Positions 9,046-16,924 of a stretch of DNA of 44,756 nt are shown here, piece after piece. Below the pieces are notes generated by a model. The model saw nothing but the letters and a program-made list of their open reading frames with translations, was not told the origin of the DNA and ran no database searches. The translations under genes were made by a program, and so were the position numbers. Positions within the stretch are counted from its first letter, which is position 1, and each line of letters starts with the position of its first letter. Where the stretch lies: the NCBI RefSeq assembly GCF_020176715.1, contig NZ_JAIVMF010000021.1, positions 1-44,756 on the forward strand, in the 5' to 3' direction. The stretch comes from Stappia stellulata. Lineage in GTDB: Bacteria; Pseudomonadota; Alphaproteobacteria; Rhizobiales; Stappiaceae.

Positions 9046-9504
9046 ATGCCAAAGATCGACATCGACGCAATCCCGACGAGGACGATGACCATCTATCCCG
9101 CCCCCTTCGACGCTCTTGTCGCGGGACGCGCCAAACAGGCGCTCGGCAATGCCGGCGGCCTCACCCAGTTCGGCGTCAACCTGACGCGGTTGAAGCCCGG
9201 CGCGATCTCCTCGCTGAAACACTGGCACGAGAACGAGGACGAGTTCGTCTTCATCCTGGAGGGCGAGGCAGTGCTGGTGGAAGACGACACGGAAACGCCT
9301 CTCGTCGCCGGGGAGGCGGCCGCCTTCAAGGCGGGCAACGGGATTGCCCACCAGCTCGTGAACCGCTCGGCGCAGGACGTTGTCTATCTGGAAGTCGGCA
9401 GCCGCGCGGAAGAGGAACACGCGCGCTACGCCGATCACGACCTCGACTACCGGCGCGATGCCGCCGGCCACAGATTCACCCGCAAGGACGGAACGCCCTA
9501 CTGA
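9046..9504 (+). CDS. Cupin-domain protein
   Basis: A 152-residue single-domain cupin. ATG 9046 is preferred over the earlier ATG at 9007 because GAGGAG lies about 8 bases before it and the protein then begins MPKIDIDAIP, as related proteins do. The first cupin motif, SLKHWHENEDEFVFILEGEA, supplies His/His/Glu metal ligands, and the second lies around AGNGIAHQLVNRSA. The C-terminus has the DLDYRRDAAGHRFTRKDG tail common in alphaproteobacterial cupins. The enzymatic role, if any, is unknown. It is 15 bases upstream of fadB and probably co-transcribed with it. Confidence 0.85.
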   Translation: MPKIDIDAIPTRTMTIYPAPFDALVAGRAKQALGNAGGLTQFGVNLTRLKPGAISSLKHWHENEDEFVFILEGEAVLVEDDTETPLVAGEAAAFKAGNGIAHQLVNRSAQDVVYLEVGSRAEEEHARYADHDLDYRRDAAGHRFTRKDGTPY

Positions 9505-9519
9505 CCTCAGGAGGCCGAC

Positions 9520-11733
9520 ATGGCTTACACGAATTTCTCGATTGAAACGGACGCCGACGGTATCGCCCTGATCACTTGGGACATGCCGGGCAAGTCGATG
9601 AACGTCATCGACCTTACCGTGATGGACGAGCTTGACGCGCTGATCGACGCGGTGGCCGGCGACGACAAGATCACCGGCGCGGTGATCACCTCCGGCAAGG
9701 ACACCTTCTCCGGCGGTGCCGATCTCACCATGCTGGAGGGGCTGTTGCGCAACTATCACGCGCAGCGCGCGAAGGATCCGGAGGCCGCCGCCAGGCTGCT
9801 GTTCGACGGCTCGCGGCGCCTGTCGCAGATCTTCCGCAAGCTGGAAACCAGCGGCAAGCCCTTCGTCGCGGCGATCAACGGCACCTGCATGGGCGGGGCG
9901 ACCGAGCTTGCGCTTGCCTGCCATGCCCGCATCGCCGCCGAAGGCGACGCCTTCAAGATGGCGCTGCCGGAGGTCAAGGTCGGGCTCTTTCCCGGCGCCG
10001 GCGGCACGCAGCGCGTGATGCGCATGGCCGACGCGCAGCAGGGCCTTCAGTTCCTGCTGCAGGGCCGCACGCTGAACGCCGACAAGGCCAAGGGCCTCAA
10101 GCTCGTCGACGCGACTGCACCGGCGAAGAAGCTCGTCGCGGAGGCGCGCAAGATGCTGAAGACCGGCGTCGACCCGGTCAAACCCTGGGACAAGAAGGGC
10201 TTCAAGCTGCCGAACGGGCCGATCTATTCGCCCGCGGGCTTCCAGTTCTGGCCGGCGGCCAATGCGATCTACCGCCGCGAGACGCACGACAATTATCCGG
10301 GCGCGCGCGGCATCATGCAGTCGGTCTACGAAGGCCTGCAGATGCCGATGGACCAGGCGCTGACGGTGGAAAGCCGCTATTTCGCCCATGTGCTGCAGAC
10401 GCCGGAAGCCGCCAGCATGATCCGCTCGCTCTTCGTCTCCATGCAGGAGCTGAACAAGGGCGCGCGCCGGCCGGAGGGCATCAAGCCCAACAAGATCAGG
10501 AAGGTCGGCATCCTGGGCGCGGGCTTCATGGGCGCGGGCATCGCCTATGTCTCGGCGCGCGCGGGCATCGACGTGGTGCTGATCGACCGCGAGCAGGCCG
10601 CCGCCGACAAGGGCAAGGCGCATTCCGACGAGCTGATGACCAAGGCGATCAAGCGCGGCAAGGCGCATGAGGCCGACAAGGAAAAGCTGCTTTCGCGGAT
10701 TACGGCGACCACGGACTACGAACATCTCGCCGACTGCGATCTGGTCATCGAGGCGGTGTTCGAGGAGCGCGGCATCAAGAAGGCGGTGACCGAACAGGCG
10801 GAAGCGGTGTTGAAGTCGCGCGCGATCTTCGCCTCCAACACCTCGACCCTGCCGATCACCTCGCTAGCGGAGGCCTCCAAGCGGCCGAAGAACTTCATCG
10901 GCATCCACTTCTTCTCGCCGGTCGACAAGATGATGCTGGTGGAAGTGATCCTCGGCAAGAAGACCGGCGAACGGGCGCTCGCCATGGCGCTCGACTACAT
11001 CAAGGCGATCAAGAAGACGCCGATTGTCGTCAATGACTCGCGCGGCTTCTACACCTCGCGCGTGGTGATGACCTACATCCGCGAGGGGCTGATGATGCTC
11101 GCCGACGGGGTGCCGGCGGCGATGATCGAGACGGCGGGCCGGATGGCCGGCATGCCGGTCGGGCCGCTGTCGCTCGGCGACGAGGTGGCGCTGGACCTGG
11201 CCTGGAAGATCGTGTCGGCGACCCGCAAGGACCTCGGCGTCAAATACGTGGAAGGGCCGCTCGACAACATCCTGGAAGAGATGGTGGTCAAGCGCGAGCG
11301 CTTCGGCCGCAAGAACGGCAAGGGCTTCTACGACTACCAAGGCCGGGAGAAGACGCTGTGGCCGGGCATTCCCGAGGTGGTCGGCAAGCCCAAGCCGGCG
11401 GAGCACTTCAACGTCGAGGAGCTCAAGCAGCGGTTTTTGGTCATGCAGGCGCTGGAGACGGCGCGCATCTTCGAGGAAAACTGCCTGACGGACGTGCGCG
11501 AGGCGGATGTCGGCTCGATCCTCGGCTTCGGCTTCGCGCCCTTCACCGGCGGCACGATCTCCTACATCGACGGCATGGGCACGACCCGCTTCGTCGACAT
11601 CTGCCGCAAGTTCACCAAGAAATGGGGACCGCGCTTCAAGGCCAACCGGCTGCTGCGCGAGATGGCAAAGACCGATGCGCGCTTCTACGACCGCTTTGCC
11701 CCGGATCGTCCGGCGGAGAAGGACGCGGCCTGA
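9520..11733 (+). CDS. fadB: Fatty oxidation complex alpha subunit (enoyl-CoA hydratase / 3-hydroxyacyl-CoA dehydrogenase)
   Basis: A bifunctional protein of 737 residues, the usual FadB/FadJ size. The N-terminal crotonase domain (about 1-190) has an oxyanion-type segment SGGADLTMLEG, GGATELALAC with a catalytic Glu, and LPEVKVGLFPGAGGTQR with the second Glu. The dehydrogenase half starts with the Rossmann motif GILGAGFMGAGIAY (about residue 329) and has the active-site His463 in IGIHFFSPVDKM. The C-terminal 3HCDH domains contain RERFGRKNGKGFYDY. AGGAGG before ATG 9520 is a strong ribosome site. It hydrates enoyl-CoA and oxidises 3-hydroxyacyl-CoA with NAD, bridging the fadE-type enzymes and fadA. 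FadB versus FadJ cannot be separated with confidence. Confidence 0.94.
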   Translation: MAYTNFSIETDADGIALITWDMPGKSMNVIDLTVMDELDALIDAVAGDDKITGAVITSGKDTFSGGADLTMLEGLLRNYHAQRAKDPEAAARLLFDGSRRLSQIFRKLETSGKPFVAAINGTCMGGATELALACHARIAAEGDAFKMALPEVKVGLFPGAGGTQRVMRMADAQQGLQFLLQGRTLNADKAKGLKLVDATAPAKKLVAEARKMLKTGVDPVKPWDKKGFKLPNGPIYSPAGFQFWPAANAIYRRETHDNYPGARGIMQSVYEGLQMPMDQALTVESRYFAHVLQTPEAASMIRSLFVSMQELNKGARRPEGIKPNKIRKVGILGAGFMGAGIAYVSARAGIDVVLIDREQAAADKGKAHSDELMTKAIKRGKAHEADKEKLLSRITATTDYEHLADCDLVIEAVFEERGIKKAVTEQAEAVLKSRAIFASNTSTLPITSLAEASKRPKNFIGIHFFSPVDKMMLVEVILGKKTGERALAMALDYIKAIKKTPIVVNDSRGFYTSRVVMTYIREGLMMLADGVPAAMIETAGRMAGMPVGPLSLGDEVALDLAWKIVSATRKDLGVKYVEGPLDNILEEMVVKRERFGRKNGKGFYDYQGREKTLWPGIPEVVGKPKPAEHFNVEELKQRFLVMQALETARIFEENCLTDVREADVGSILGFGFAPFTGGTISYIDGMGTTRFVDICRKFTKKWGPRFKANRLLREMAKTDARFYDRFAPDRPAEKDAA

Positions 11734-11758
11734 GGCTGCTGACAAGCGCGAACCGAAA

Positions 11759-11779
11759 AGGGCGGCCCCGTGCCGCCCT
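11759..11779 (-). terminator. GC hairpin, first of two identical copies
   Basis: A palindrome with arms GGGCGGC and GCCGCCC around CCCGT. On the minus strand it is followed by TTTTCGG, so it reads best as a terminator of minus-strand transcription toward fadB. It can also fold on the plus strand just after the fadB stop. An exact 21-base copy lies at 11972-11992. Confidence 0.5.
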
Positions 11780-11831
11780 GAAGATGTTGACAAAGCCTTG
11801 GAAAACCGTCCTCCCGGACGCATCGTGAGCT

Positions 11832-11914
11832 GCGACCCGGGATCGGCGAGGCACGGTCTCGCGGTGGGCAATTCGCTGAAAAGATGGGCTTTTGGCTCTC
11901 CGATACCGGGTCGC
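11832..11914. repeat. REP-like inverted repeat between fadB and the META gene
   Basis: Left arm GCGACCCGGGATCGGCGAG (11832-11850) pairs with the right arm CTCTCCGATACCGGGTCGC (11896-11914), 17 of 19 positions. The 45-base loop contains a small AAAAG/CTTTT hairpin. The element is centred between the two identical GC hairpins and has no coding frame I trust. It resembles the palindromic intergenic repeats common in alphaproteobacterial genomes. Confidence 0.45.
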
Positions 11915-11971
11915 GCTTGTGCTTGCCCGATATGACGCAGGAGAGCATTCGCATCCTTCGTCAGGGGCCCG

Positions 11972-11992
11972 AGGGCGGCCCCGTGCCGCCCT
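11972..11992 (+). terminator. GC hairpin, second identical copy
   Basis: Identical to the 21 bases at 11759-11779. On the plus strand it is followed by TTTGTC, so it would terminate fadB read-through ahead of the convergent META-domain gene. The 308-base gap 11734-12041 holds only these hairpins and the inverted repeat between them. Confidence 0.5.
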
Positions 11993-12041
11993 TTGTCATC
12001 CGCTCAGGTGCCGGGGCAATGTCGTTGCCGCCGTTTCGGCG

Positions 12042-12497
12042 TCACTCCTTGCCGACGAGCAGCACCACCACGGCACCGCCGGCATCGCGCAGCAACAAGC
12101 GCTTGTCCATCCCGTCGATCTCCACAGCCGCCGGAAAATAGCGCAGGAAGCGCTGCTCGAGATCTCCCGAAGGTCCGGCGCAGGCCATTTTCGTCGCCAT
12201 CACGCGCTCGGAGACCGAGAGTGTGCGGCCGGATTGCTCCAGCGTCCCGCGCAGCCGGTTGCAGCCGGCGGAGGCGGCCCACAGACCGTGGCGGTCGATA
12301 ACCACTTCGGTCTTGCGGGCAAGGGCCGCGTCCAGATCGACCAGTGCCCCGTTGGCGGTGGCAAGGGCAGCAATCTGCCACTCTCCGGCAATCGACGGCT
12401 TGTCGCCTTGCGCCAACAGCGTCCCGCCCATGCCCAGAAGGGCAAGAAGAACGGCAAAGAAGCGAAACGCACTGCTGCGGTATCCTGCAAGGGTCAT
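12042..12497 (-). CDS. META-domain (HslJ-like) exported protein
   Basis: From ATG 12497 the product has 151 residues: a signal peptide (MTLAGYRSSAFRFFAVLLAL to about residue 31, ending TLLAQG) and one META domain. The domain starts IAGEWQIAAL, has the characteristic AASAGCNRLRGTLEQSG and later MATKMACAGPSGDLEQRF, the usual Cys pair of this family. META proteins such as E. coli HslJ are envelope-located and linked to novobiocin or heat stress, with no known enzymatic activity. The frame extends further upstream (ATG 12527, 12644), but only the shorter start leaves the signal peptide at the N-terminus. It is convergent with fadB. Confidence 0.75.
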   Translation of the reverse strand: MTLAGYRSSAFRFFAVLLALLGMGGTLLAQGDKPSIAGEWQIAALATANGALVDLDAALARKTEVVIDRHGLWAASAGCNRLRGTLEQSGRTLSVSERVMATKMACAGPSGDLEQRFLRYFPAAVEIDGMDKRLLLRDAGGAVVVLLVGKE

Positions 12498-12632
12498 GCG
12501 GGTAACGTGTCCTTGGACTTTTGTCATGCACATCAAGGCGGGATCGGGATAACACACCAATACGCCCCGCTTCTCAAGGGGTCTCCCAACCCAATACGGC
12601 ATAAGGAAGGCCGACAGGGACAAGGTCATGGG

Positions 12633-12655
12633 GGCAAACCGCAAAGCGGTTTGCC
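12633..12655. repeat. Perfect 10-bp hairpin in the intergenic region
   Basis: GGCAAACCGC and GCGGTTTGCC flank an AAA loop. No T-run follows on either strand, so it is not a typical intrinsic terminator. It lies between the divergent META-domain gene and the doubtful small ORF at 12722 and could be an operator or an RNA leader hairpin. Confidence 0.4.
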
Positions 12656-12721
12656 AAAGCCGGCCAAGGGCCTACATTCGCTCCATCGTCAACCGGGTAG
12701 CCCCGTCCAGGGACAGCAGAC

Positions 12722-13033
12722 ATGACTTCCAACCGGCTTCGCGACACGCTCTTGCGCATCGGCGCCATCCGCGAGGACCGGCTCGAGGGGTGTGTCACCC
12801 GCACCCGTGACGCGGACCCGCCGCTTGGGGAGATCGCCGGCACGAACCGCCGGTTTGCCGACCATCGCCAATTCTTCACCGGACGCGACACCTGCGACTT
12901 TGCTTGCCGGGCCGGGTCCTTTCCCAAGGTGGCCTCCCCCCTTGCCGCCAGCGGCCACCGGGCCGAACAGCAGGACAACCGTCGCGCCGCGCTCAACGCC
13001 GCCGGCACGCCGGCCGCGGTCGCCAGGACCTGA
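12722..13033 (+). CDS. Small hypothetical protein, doubtful
   Basis: A 103-codon frame starting ATG (MTSNRLRDTLLRIGAIREDR), with strongly C/G-rich third positions like the surrounding real genes. No domain, signal peptide or membrane segment is recognised; the product is Arg/Ala-rich with a few cysteines and looks disordered after residue 40. The ribosome site is weak (AGGGACAGCAG). It lies upstream of the DUF6460 gene with a 38-base gap. High GC makes spurious frames common here, so the codon bias is only mild support. I do not know a function. Confidence 0.33.
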   Translation: MTSNRLRDTLLRIGAIREDRLEGCVTRTRDADPPLGEIAGTNRRFADHRQFFTGRDTCDFACRAGSFPKVASPLAASGHRAEQQDNRRAALNAAGTPAAVART

Positions 13034-13071
13034 CCTTTCGCTTTTTCGACGAACCCAAGGATAACCTTTTC

Positions 13072-13347
13072 ATGTCGAACCGCTCCTTTTCCCGCTTTCT
13101 CGGCGACAGCCCCGGACGGGTGCTGATCAAGCTGATCTTCCTGTCCTTCGTGGTCGGCGTGCTGCTGTCGGCGCTCAACCTGCATCCGCTCGACCTGTTC
13201 GACGGTCTGATCGACTTCATCCAGCGACTGTGGAACATGGGCTTCGAGGCGCTTGGACGTCTCGGCAGCTACTTCGTGCTCGGCGCCGTCGTGGTCATTC
13301 CGGTGTGGGTGGTGCTCAGGCTCCTGAGCCTCGGCCGGCGCGACTAG
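13072..13347 (+). CDS. DUF6460-type small membrane protein
   Basis: A 91-residue protein from ATG 13072 (AAGGA about 10 bases upstream). It starts MSNRSFSRFLGDSPGRVLIK and has two hydrophobic segments, about residues 18-38 (LIKLIFLSFVVGVLLSALNL) and 63-84 (YFVLGAVVVIPVWVVLRLL), joined by an amphipathic DLFDGLIDFIQRLWNMG segment. This pattern matches a small conserved inner-membrane family of Rhizobiales (DUF6460) of unknown role. It ends 12 bases before the convergent deacetylase-like gene. Confidence 0.8.
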   Translation: MSNRSFSRFLGDSPGRVLIKLIFLSFVVGVLLSALNLHPLDLFDGLIDFIQRLWNMGFEALGRLGSYFVLGAVVVIPVWVVLRLLSLGRRD

Positions 13348-13359
13348 CAGCCCCGCCGC

Positions 13360-14262
13360 TCAGGCGAATTCGGCCGCCACGCGGTGCAGCGTGGCGTGCC
13401 GGTGCGCCAGCCGGTCGATGTCGGTCAGATAGCCGCCGCCCAGCACGCCGGCGAGCGCAATGCCGGCGGCCCGCACGGTCCGGATGACGAAACGGTCGCG
13501 CGCCTCCAGTCCCTCGTCGGTGAGAGACAGCCGCCCGAGCCGGTCGTCCTCATGCGGATCAACCCCGGCATTGAAGAACACAAGGTCCGGCCGGTAGGAC
13601 GCCAGCGCCTGCGGCAGGCTCGCGGCCAGCACCTCCAGATAGGCCTCGTCTCCCACGCCGTCCTCCAGCGCGATATCCAGCGTCGAGGCGACCTTGCGCA
13701 CCGGGTAGTTGCGCCTTGCATGCACCGACAGGGTGAAGACGGACGGGTCGTTGGTGAAAATCTCCGCCGTTCCGTCGCCCTGATGCACGTCAAGATCGAC
13801 CACCATCGCGCGGCGGATCGCACCGTCGGCGATCAGGAGCCGGATCGCCACCGCGACATCGTTGAACACGCAAAAGCCGGCGCCATGGCGCTTGCGCGCA
13901 TGATGGCTGCCGCCGGCGGTGTTGCAGGCGATACCATGCTCCAGCGCGAGATTTGCCGTCAGCACCGTGCCGGCGGTGGCGCAGCGGGCGCGAAAGCCGA
14001 CCGCCTCGCTCATCGGCAGGCCGATCTCGCGGGCGACATTTGCCGGCACATTGGCCGAGAACACCTGGTCGACATAGGCGCGCTCATGGGCAAGCGCCAC
14101 CCATGCGGCCGGCGCCGGCGCCGGCCGGTGGAAGGTGCCGGGCGCAACGATCCCCTCTTCCACCAGAACCTCCGCGACCCGGCGGAACTTGTTCATGGGA
14201 AACCGGTGGTTTGCCGGGATTTCGGCGCAAAAGGCCGGATGGTGAACGACGGCAAGCGACAT
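13360..14262 (-). CDS. Histone deacetylase superfamily hydrolase (acetylpolyamine amidohydrolase-like)
   Basis: A zinc hydrolase of the arginase/deacetylase fold, 300 residues from ATG 14262 (MSLAVVHHPAFCAEIPANHR); the in-frame ATG at 14295 is less likely. The active-site His pair is H120/H121 in GGSHHARKRHGAGFCVFND. Zn ligands D158 and H160 are in VVDLDVHQGDGT, the third Asp is in NAGVDPHEDD, and GGGY closes the pocket. Bacterial members deacetylate acetylpolyamines or other small N-acetyl or amide substrates, not histones. It stands alone, convergent with the DUF6460 gene and divergent from the NYN gene, so its substrate cannot be inferred. Confidence 0.9.
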   Translation of the reverse strand: MSLAVVHHPAFCAEIPANHRFPMNKFRRVAEVLVEEGIVAPGTFHRPAPAPAAWVALAHERAYVDQVFSANVPANVAREIGLPMSEAVGFRARCATAGTVLTANLALEHGIACNTAGGSHHARKRHGAGFCVFNDVAVAIRLLIADGAIRRAMVVDLDVHQGDGTAEIFTNDPSVFTLSVHARRNYPVRKVASTLDIALEDGVGDEAYLEVLAASLPQALASYRPDLVFFNAGVDPHEDDRLGRLSLTDEGLEARDRFVIRTVRAAGIALAGVLGGGYLTDIDRLAHRHATLHRVAAEFA

Positions 14263-14410
14263 GGCGGCAGGCCCGGGAAGAGGACAGGGATGCAAGGGAC
14301 GTGATCCCGGTTATGGCGCCTTTCGGACGAACGGCAAGCACAACCAGGCTCGCCCCCGGGCAGGGCTTGATTCCGGCGAGACAAACCTCGATATTGACAT
14401 CATATCTGAT

Positions 14411-14453
14411 CCCCGCCGGACACGCCGAAAGGCCTCCGGCGGGGTTATTTTTT
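14411..14453 (+). terminator. Strong intrinsic terminator on the plus strand, no obvious gene before it
   Basis: CCCCGCCGGA (14411-14420) pairs perfectly with TCCGGCGGGG (14435-14444) and is followed by TTATTTTTT. The nearest upstream plus-strand gene ends at 13347, with the whole deacetylase gene (minus) between, so what it terminates is unclear. TTGATT near 14368 and GATATT near 14389 could be a promoter giving a short terminated RNA, or a leader attenuating the NYN gene at 14528. A second hairpin, with CCGGTGCG/CGCACCGG arms, follows near 14456-14483. Confidence 0.7.
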
Positions 14454-14527
14454 CACCGGTGCGACGCGCGCGCACCGGCAAGCAGGCCGACCCGGCCGTG
14501 GGCCGGGCACAGGTTCAGGGCCGAGCG

Positions 14528-15148
14528 ATGCAGTCTCCCTCCCCCATTCGTGCGATTGCGTTTGTCGACGGTCAGAACCTGTTTCACGCCGCCAAGGCAG
14601 CCTTCGGCTATCACTATCCCAACTACAGCGTGACCAAGCTGGCACAGGCCGTGTGCGCGCAACAAGGATGGGAGCTGGAGGCCACCCGCTTCTACACCGG
14701 CGTTCCGGATGCAAAGGACAACGCCTTCTGGAACCATTTCTGGATCGCCAAGGGCGCGCAGATGGGACGCGAGGGCGTGCATGTGATCACCCGCCCGCTG
14801 CGCTACCGCACGAAGTCGCTGCGCCTTCCCGACGGCAAGTTCCACAAGTTCGTGGTCGGGACGGAAAAGGGCATCGACATCCGCATCGCGCTCGACGTCA
14901 TCCGCTTCGCGCACAAGCGGGCCTATGACGTCGCCCTTGTCTTCTCGCAGGATCAGGATCTGGTGGAAGCCGCCACCGAATTGCGCCGGATCGGCCGGGA
15001 ACAGAACCGGTGGCTGAAGATCGCCTCCGCCTATCCCGACAACAGCCGGCGCAAGACCCGCGGGATCGAGAAAACCGACTGGATCCCCCTCTCCCGCGAG
15101 CTTTACGACGACTGCCTGGACCCGCGCGACTATCGGCCGAAGACGTAG
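14528..15148 (+). CDS. NYN-domain (PIN-like) protein, probable ribonuclease
   Basis: From ATG 14528 the product has 206 residues. It opens with AIAFVDGQNLFHAAK, the typical NYN/LabA start with a metal-binding Asp (Asp14), and later has TEKGIDIRIALDVIRFA and VALVFSQDQDLVEAATELRR with the downstream acidic residues. NYN proteins share the PIN nuclease fold and are predicted metal-dependent RNases; many sit in variable or defence-related regions. It has no partner gene here. The ribosome site is weak (GGGCCGAGCG). The upstream terminator may attenuate it. Substrate and role are unknown. Confidence 0.82.
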   Translation: MQSPSPIRAIAFVDGQNLFHAAKAAFGYHYPNYSVTKLAQAVCAQQGWELEATRFYTGVPDAKDNAFWNHFWIAKGAQMGREGVHVITRPLRYRTKSLRLPDGKFHKFVVGTEKGIDIRIALDVIRFAHKRAYDVALVFSQDQDLVEAATELRRIGREQNRWLKIASAYPDNSRRKTRGIEKTDWIPLSRELYDDCLDPRDYRPKT

Positions 15149-15362
15149 CCGCGCGGATCACCGCGACATTCACCCGGAAACCGCCCGCGACCACTCCGTC
15201 GGCTGCAGGCAAGCGCCGCCAGCCGACAACAGGCTTGGCCTGTCCGCCACCTGGAACCGTGCGGTGTGAACGGCTCCGCATGAGCGCGCTTTACAGCATG
15301 ATTGCAATTTTACATTATTATTACCGTTAATTGCATCCAGTCCTTCTACTGAGGTAATTGCC

Positions 15363-16115
15363 ATGGTAGCGCTATCGAGATACGACAATGGGGCAGAGTT
15401 TTTCGACCCCGCAAGCGACGCAAGCTTCACCGCTCAAGAGCTGGTCTATTCCGGACAACGCTTTTTGCTGGTGACAGAGACGGGAGATGAAGACGGCGGC
15501 CAGCACCTCTTCGAAGTCGAGGAAAACTCGCTTGCACATGTCGCAAGCGATACGATCATCGATCTCGAAACCCTGTTCTCGCCCACGATTTCTTCGTTCG
15601 CAGACCGTTTCAACAGAAACCTGTCATGCCAGGTGTCTTCCAAGGATGACCACGAGCTTGCTCATGACATGGCGAAGTCCCTGGTCGGCAACTATTCCTC
15701 GAAGTCCGGGCCGGACGGCGGAAACCTTGCCTGCGTCTGGGCTGTCCGGCGCATCCTCAAGAAGGCATTGGGACGCGTGGTTCACAAGAGCGATCTGACC
15801 ACCACGTTCGAGAACGAGCTTGACGACTGTTTCCCGGATGACCTTCCCGAGAGCGACATCCTGCCCGGCGGGATCGTGATCTCGCCAACGACCTGGAAAA
15901 AGGTCGGGTCCAAGATCGTCAGGGTCGGAACCGGTCACGTCGGCATCCTGGGCGAGGGTAGCGGAGACTCTCGCCTGATTTATTCGAACTCTTCCAGCAA
16001 AGCCAACTGGGCGCAGAACTTCACGGTCGGGTCGTGGTACGCGCGCTACCGCGACAAAAAGGGACTGAGCGTCCATTTCTACCCGATTCCGTTCTACAGC
16101 CTGTTGAGCAGCTGA
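15363..16115 (+). CDS. Orphan protein with NlpC/P60- or CHAP-like Cys-His arrangement
   Basis: A 250-residue protein with no signal peptide or membrane segment. The N-terminal half (about 1-70) looks beta-rich, with FTAQELVYSGQRFLLVTETG. The C-terminal half carries a likely papain-fold triad: Cys124 in GGNLACVWAVRRIL at a helix start, His192 in GTGHVGILGEG and Asn209 in IYSNSS, preceded by LPGGIVISPTTW. That order and spacing suit NlpC/P60 or CHAP amidases that cut peptidoglycan peptides. The upstream region (15285-15360) is locally AT-rich and the gene has no functional neighbours, suggesting later acquisition. It might be a lysin, a secreted effector without Sec signal, or an intracellular peptidase. 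The family call is inference from motifs. Confidence 0.65.
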   Translation: MVALSRYDNGAEFFDPASDASFTAQELVYSGQRFLLVTETGDEDGGQHLFEVEENSLAHVASDTIIDLETLFSPTISSFADRFNRNLSCQVSSKDDHELAHDMAKSLVGNYSSKSGPDGGNLACVWAVRRILKKALGRVVHKSDLTTTFENELDDCFPDDLPESDILPGGIVISPTTWKKVGSKIVRVGTGHVGILGEGSGDSRLIYSNSSSKANWAQNFTVGSWYARYRDKKGLSVHFYPIPFYSLLSS

Positions 16116-16180
16116 CCCGGATCGAAGGCCAGCGGCAGGCGGCGGTCCGGGACCGTTTTCCGGACCGCCCAACCAGGCTT

Positions 16181-16591
16181 CTAGCGCGACCCGCCGAGGC
16201 CGCGATAAAGGGCATCGAGCTGCTCGACCGTGATCGTTGTCTGTGGCAGGCCCGCCGCCACATCGGCGACGATACCGTCGGCATCGCTCAGCAGCGTCTC
16301 GCCCGCAGGCGCGAGCCGTGCCAGGCTCTGGCGCGCGTCGCGGTCGCTCTTTTCCGTCGTCACGAAGCCGAGCTTTTCCAAAGGCTTCAGCGCCCGCGTC
16401 ACCGCAGACGGGGTGAGCCCCACCGCGCGGGCAAGGTCGACGCGGGTGGCGCGTGCCTGCGGAAACGCGGAAAGGCTGCGCAACAACCGATATTCGCCCA
16501 GACTGACGCCACGAATGGCGGACAGGGACCGGTCGAACCGTTTCTCGATCAGGCTCGCAACATCCATGAGAGAAAACGCAAGCGCTTCCAT
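16181..16591 (-). CDS. MarR family transcriptional regulator
   Basis: From ATG 16591, with AGGAG 9 bases upstream, the product has 136 residues. It has the MarR layout: an N-terminal dimerisation helix (MEALAFSLMDVASLIEKRFD), winged helix with recognition segment TRVDLARAVGLTPSAVTRAL (about residues 50-70), wing VTTEKSDRDARQSLARL with the conserved DxR, and C-terminal helix. It is divergent from the MATE exporter, and a clear palindrome lies in the shared promoter region, so it probably represses the exporter and itself until a ligand binds. The ligand is unknown. Confidence 0.9.
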   Translation of the reverse strand: MEALAFSLMDVASLIEKRFDRSLSAIRGVSLGEYRLLRSLSAFPQARATRVDLARAVGLTPSAVTRALKPLEKLGFVTTEKSDRDARQSLARLAPAGETLLSDADGIVADVAAGLPQTTITVEQLDALYRGLGGSR

Positions 16592-16635
16592 AATTTCAAC
16601 TCCTATACATGATTTATAACGGACCATTGCGTGAT

Positions 16636-16659
16636 ATATACGTGAGCACTCACGTATAT
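16636..16659. promoter_or_regulatory. Palindromic operator between marR and the MATE gene
   Basis: ATATACGTGAGC (16636-16647) and ACTCACGTATAT (16648-16659) are inverted repeats matching at 11 of 12 positions. The palindrome is AT-rich at both ends and lies 45 bases upstream of the marR start, where it would overlap a promoter. MarR dimers bind such 16-24 base palindromes. The rest of the 333-base gap (16592-16924) shows no other gene. Confidence 0.65.
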
Positions 16660-16924
16660 TCAAGCCCCTCACTCCAGGGCGATGCGCGGCGGTCTATCCT
16701 CCCGCGCGCAAACGTCTCCCGCGACTTGATATTGCTGCCGGCGGCGCCACGCTGATCGCGGCTTTCATCGCCTCTCTTCGCCGCCGGCGGCGCCACTGGT
16801 GTCACGCGGCAGTTGCCGCGCGCGCATGTGCATGCAAGGTGTATCCTTCGCCGGATGCCCGGTCGGCGAAGGCGATTCCATCGATCGGGCACCGCCCGCC
16901 CGATCAGTCTTTACGGACACGCCC

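Noticed and set aside
8977-10725. 582-codon minus-strand ORF over cupin and fadB
   Set aside because: The plus strand encodes clear cupin and FadB motifs with good ribosome sites; this frame has no recognisable domain.
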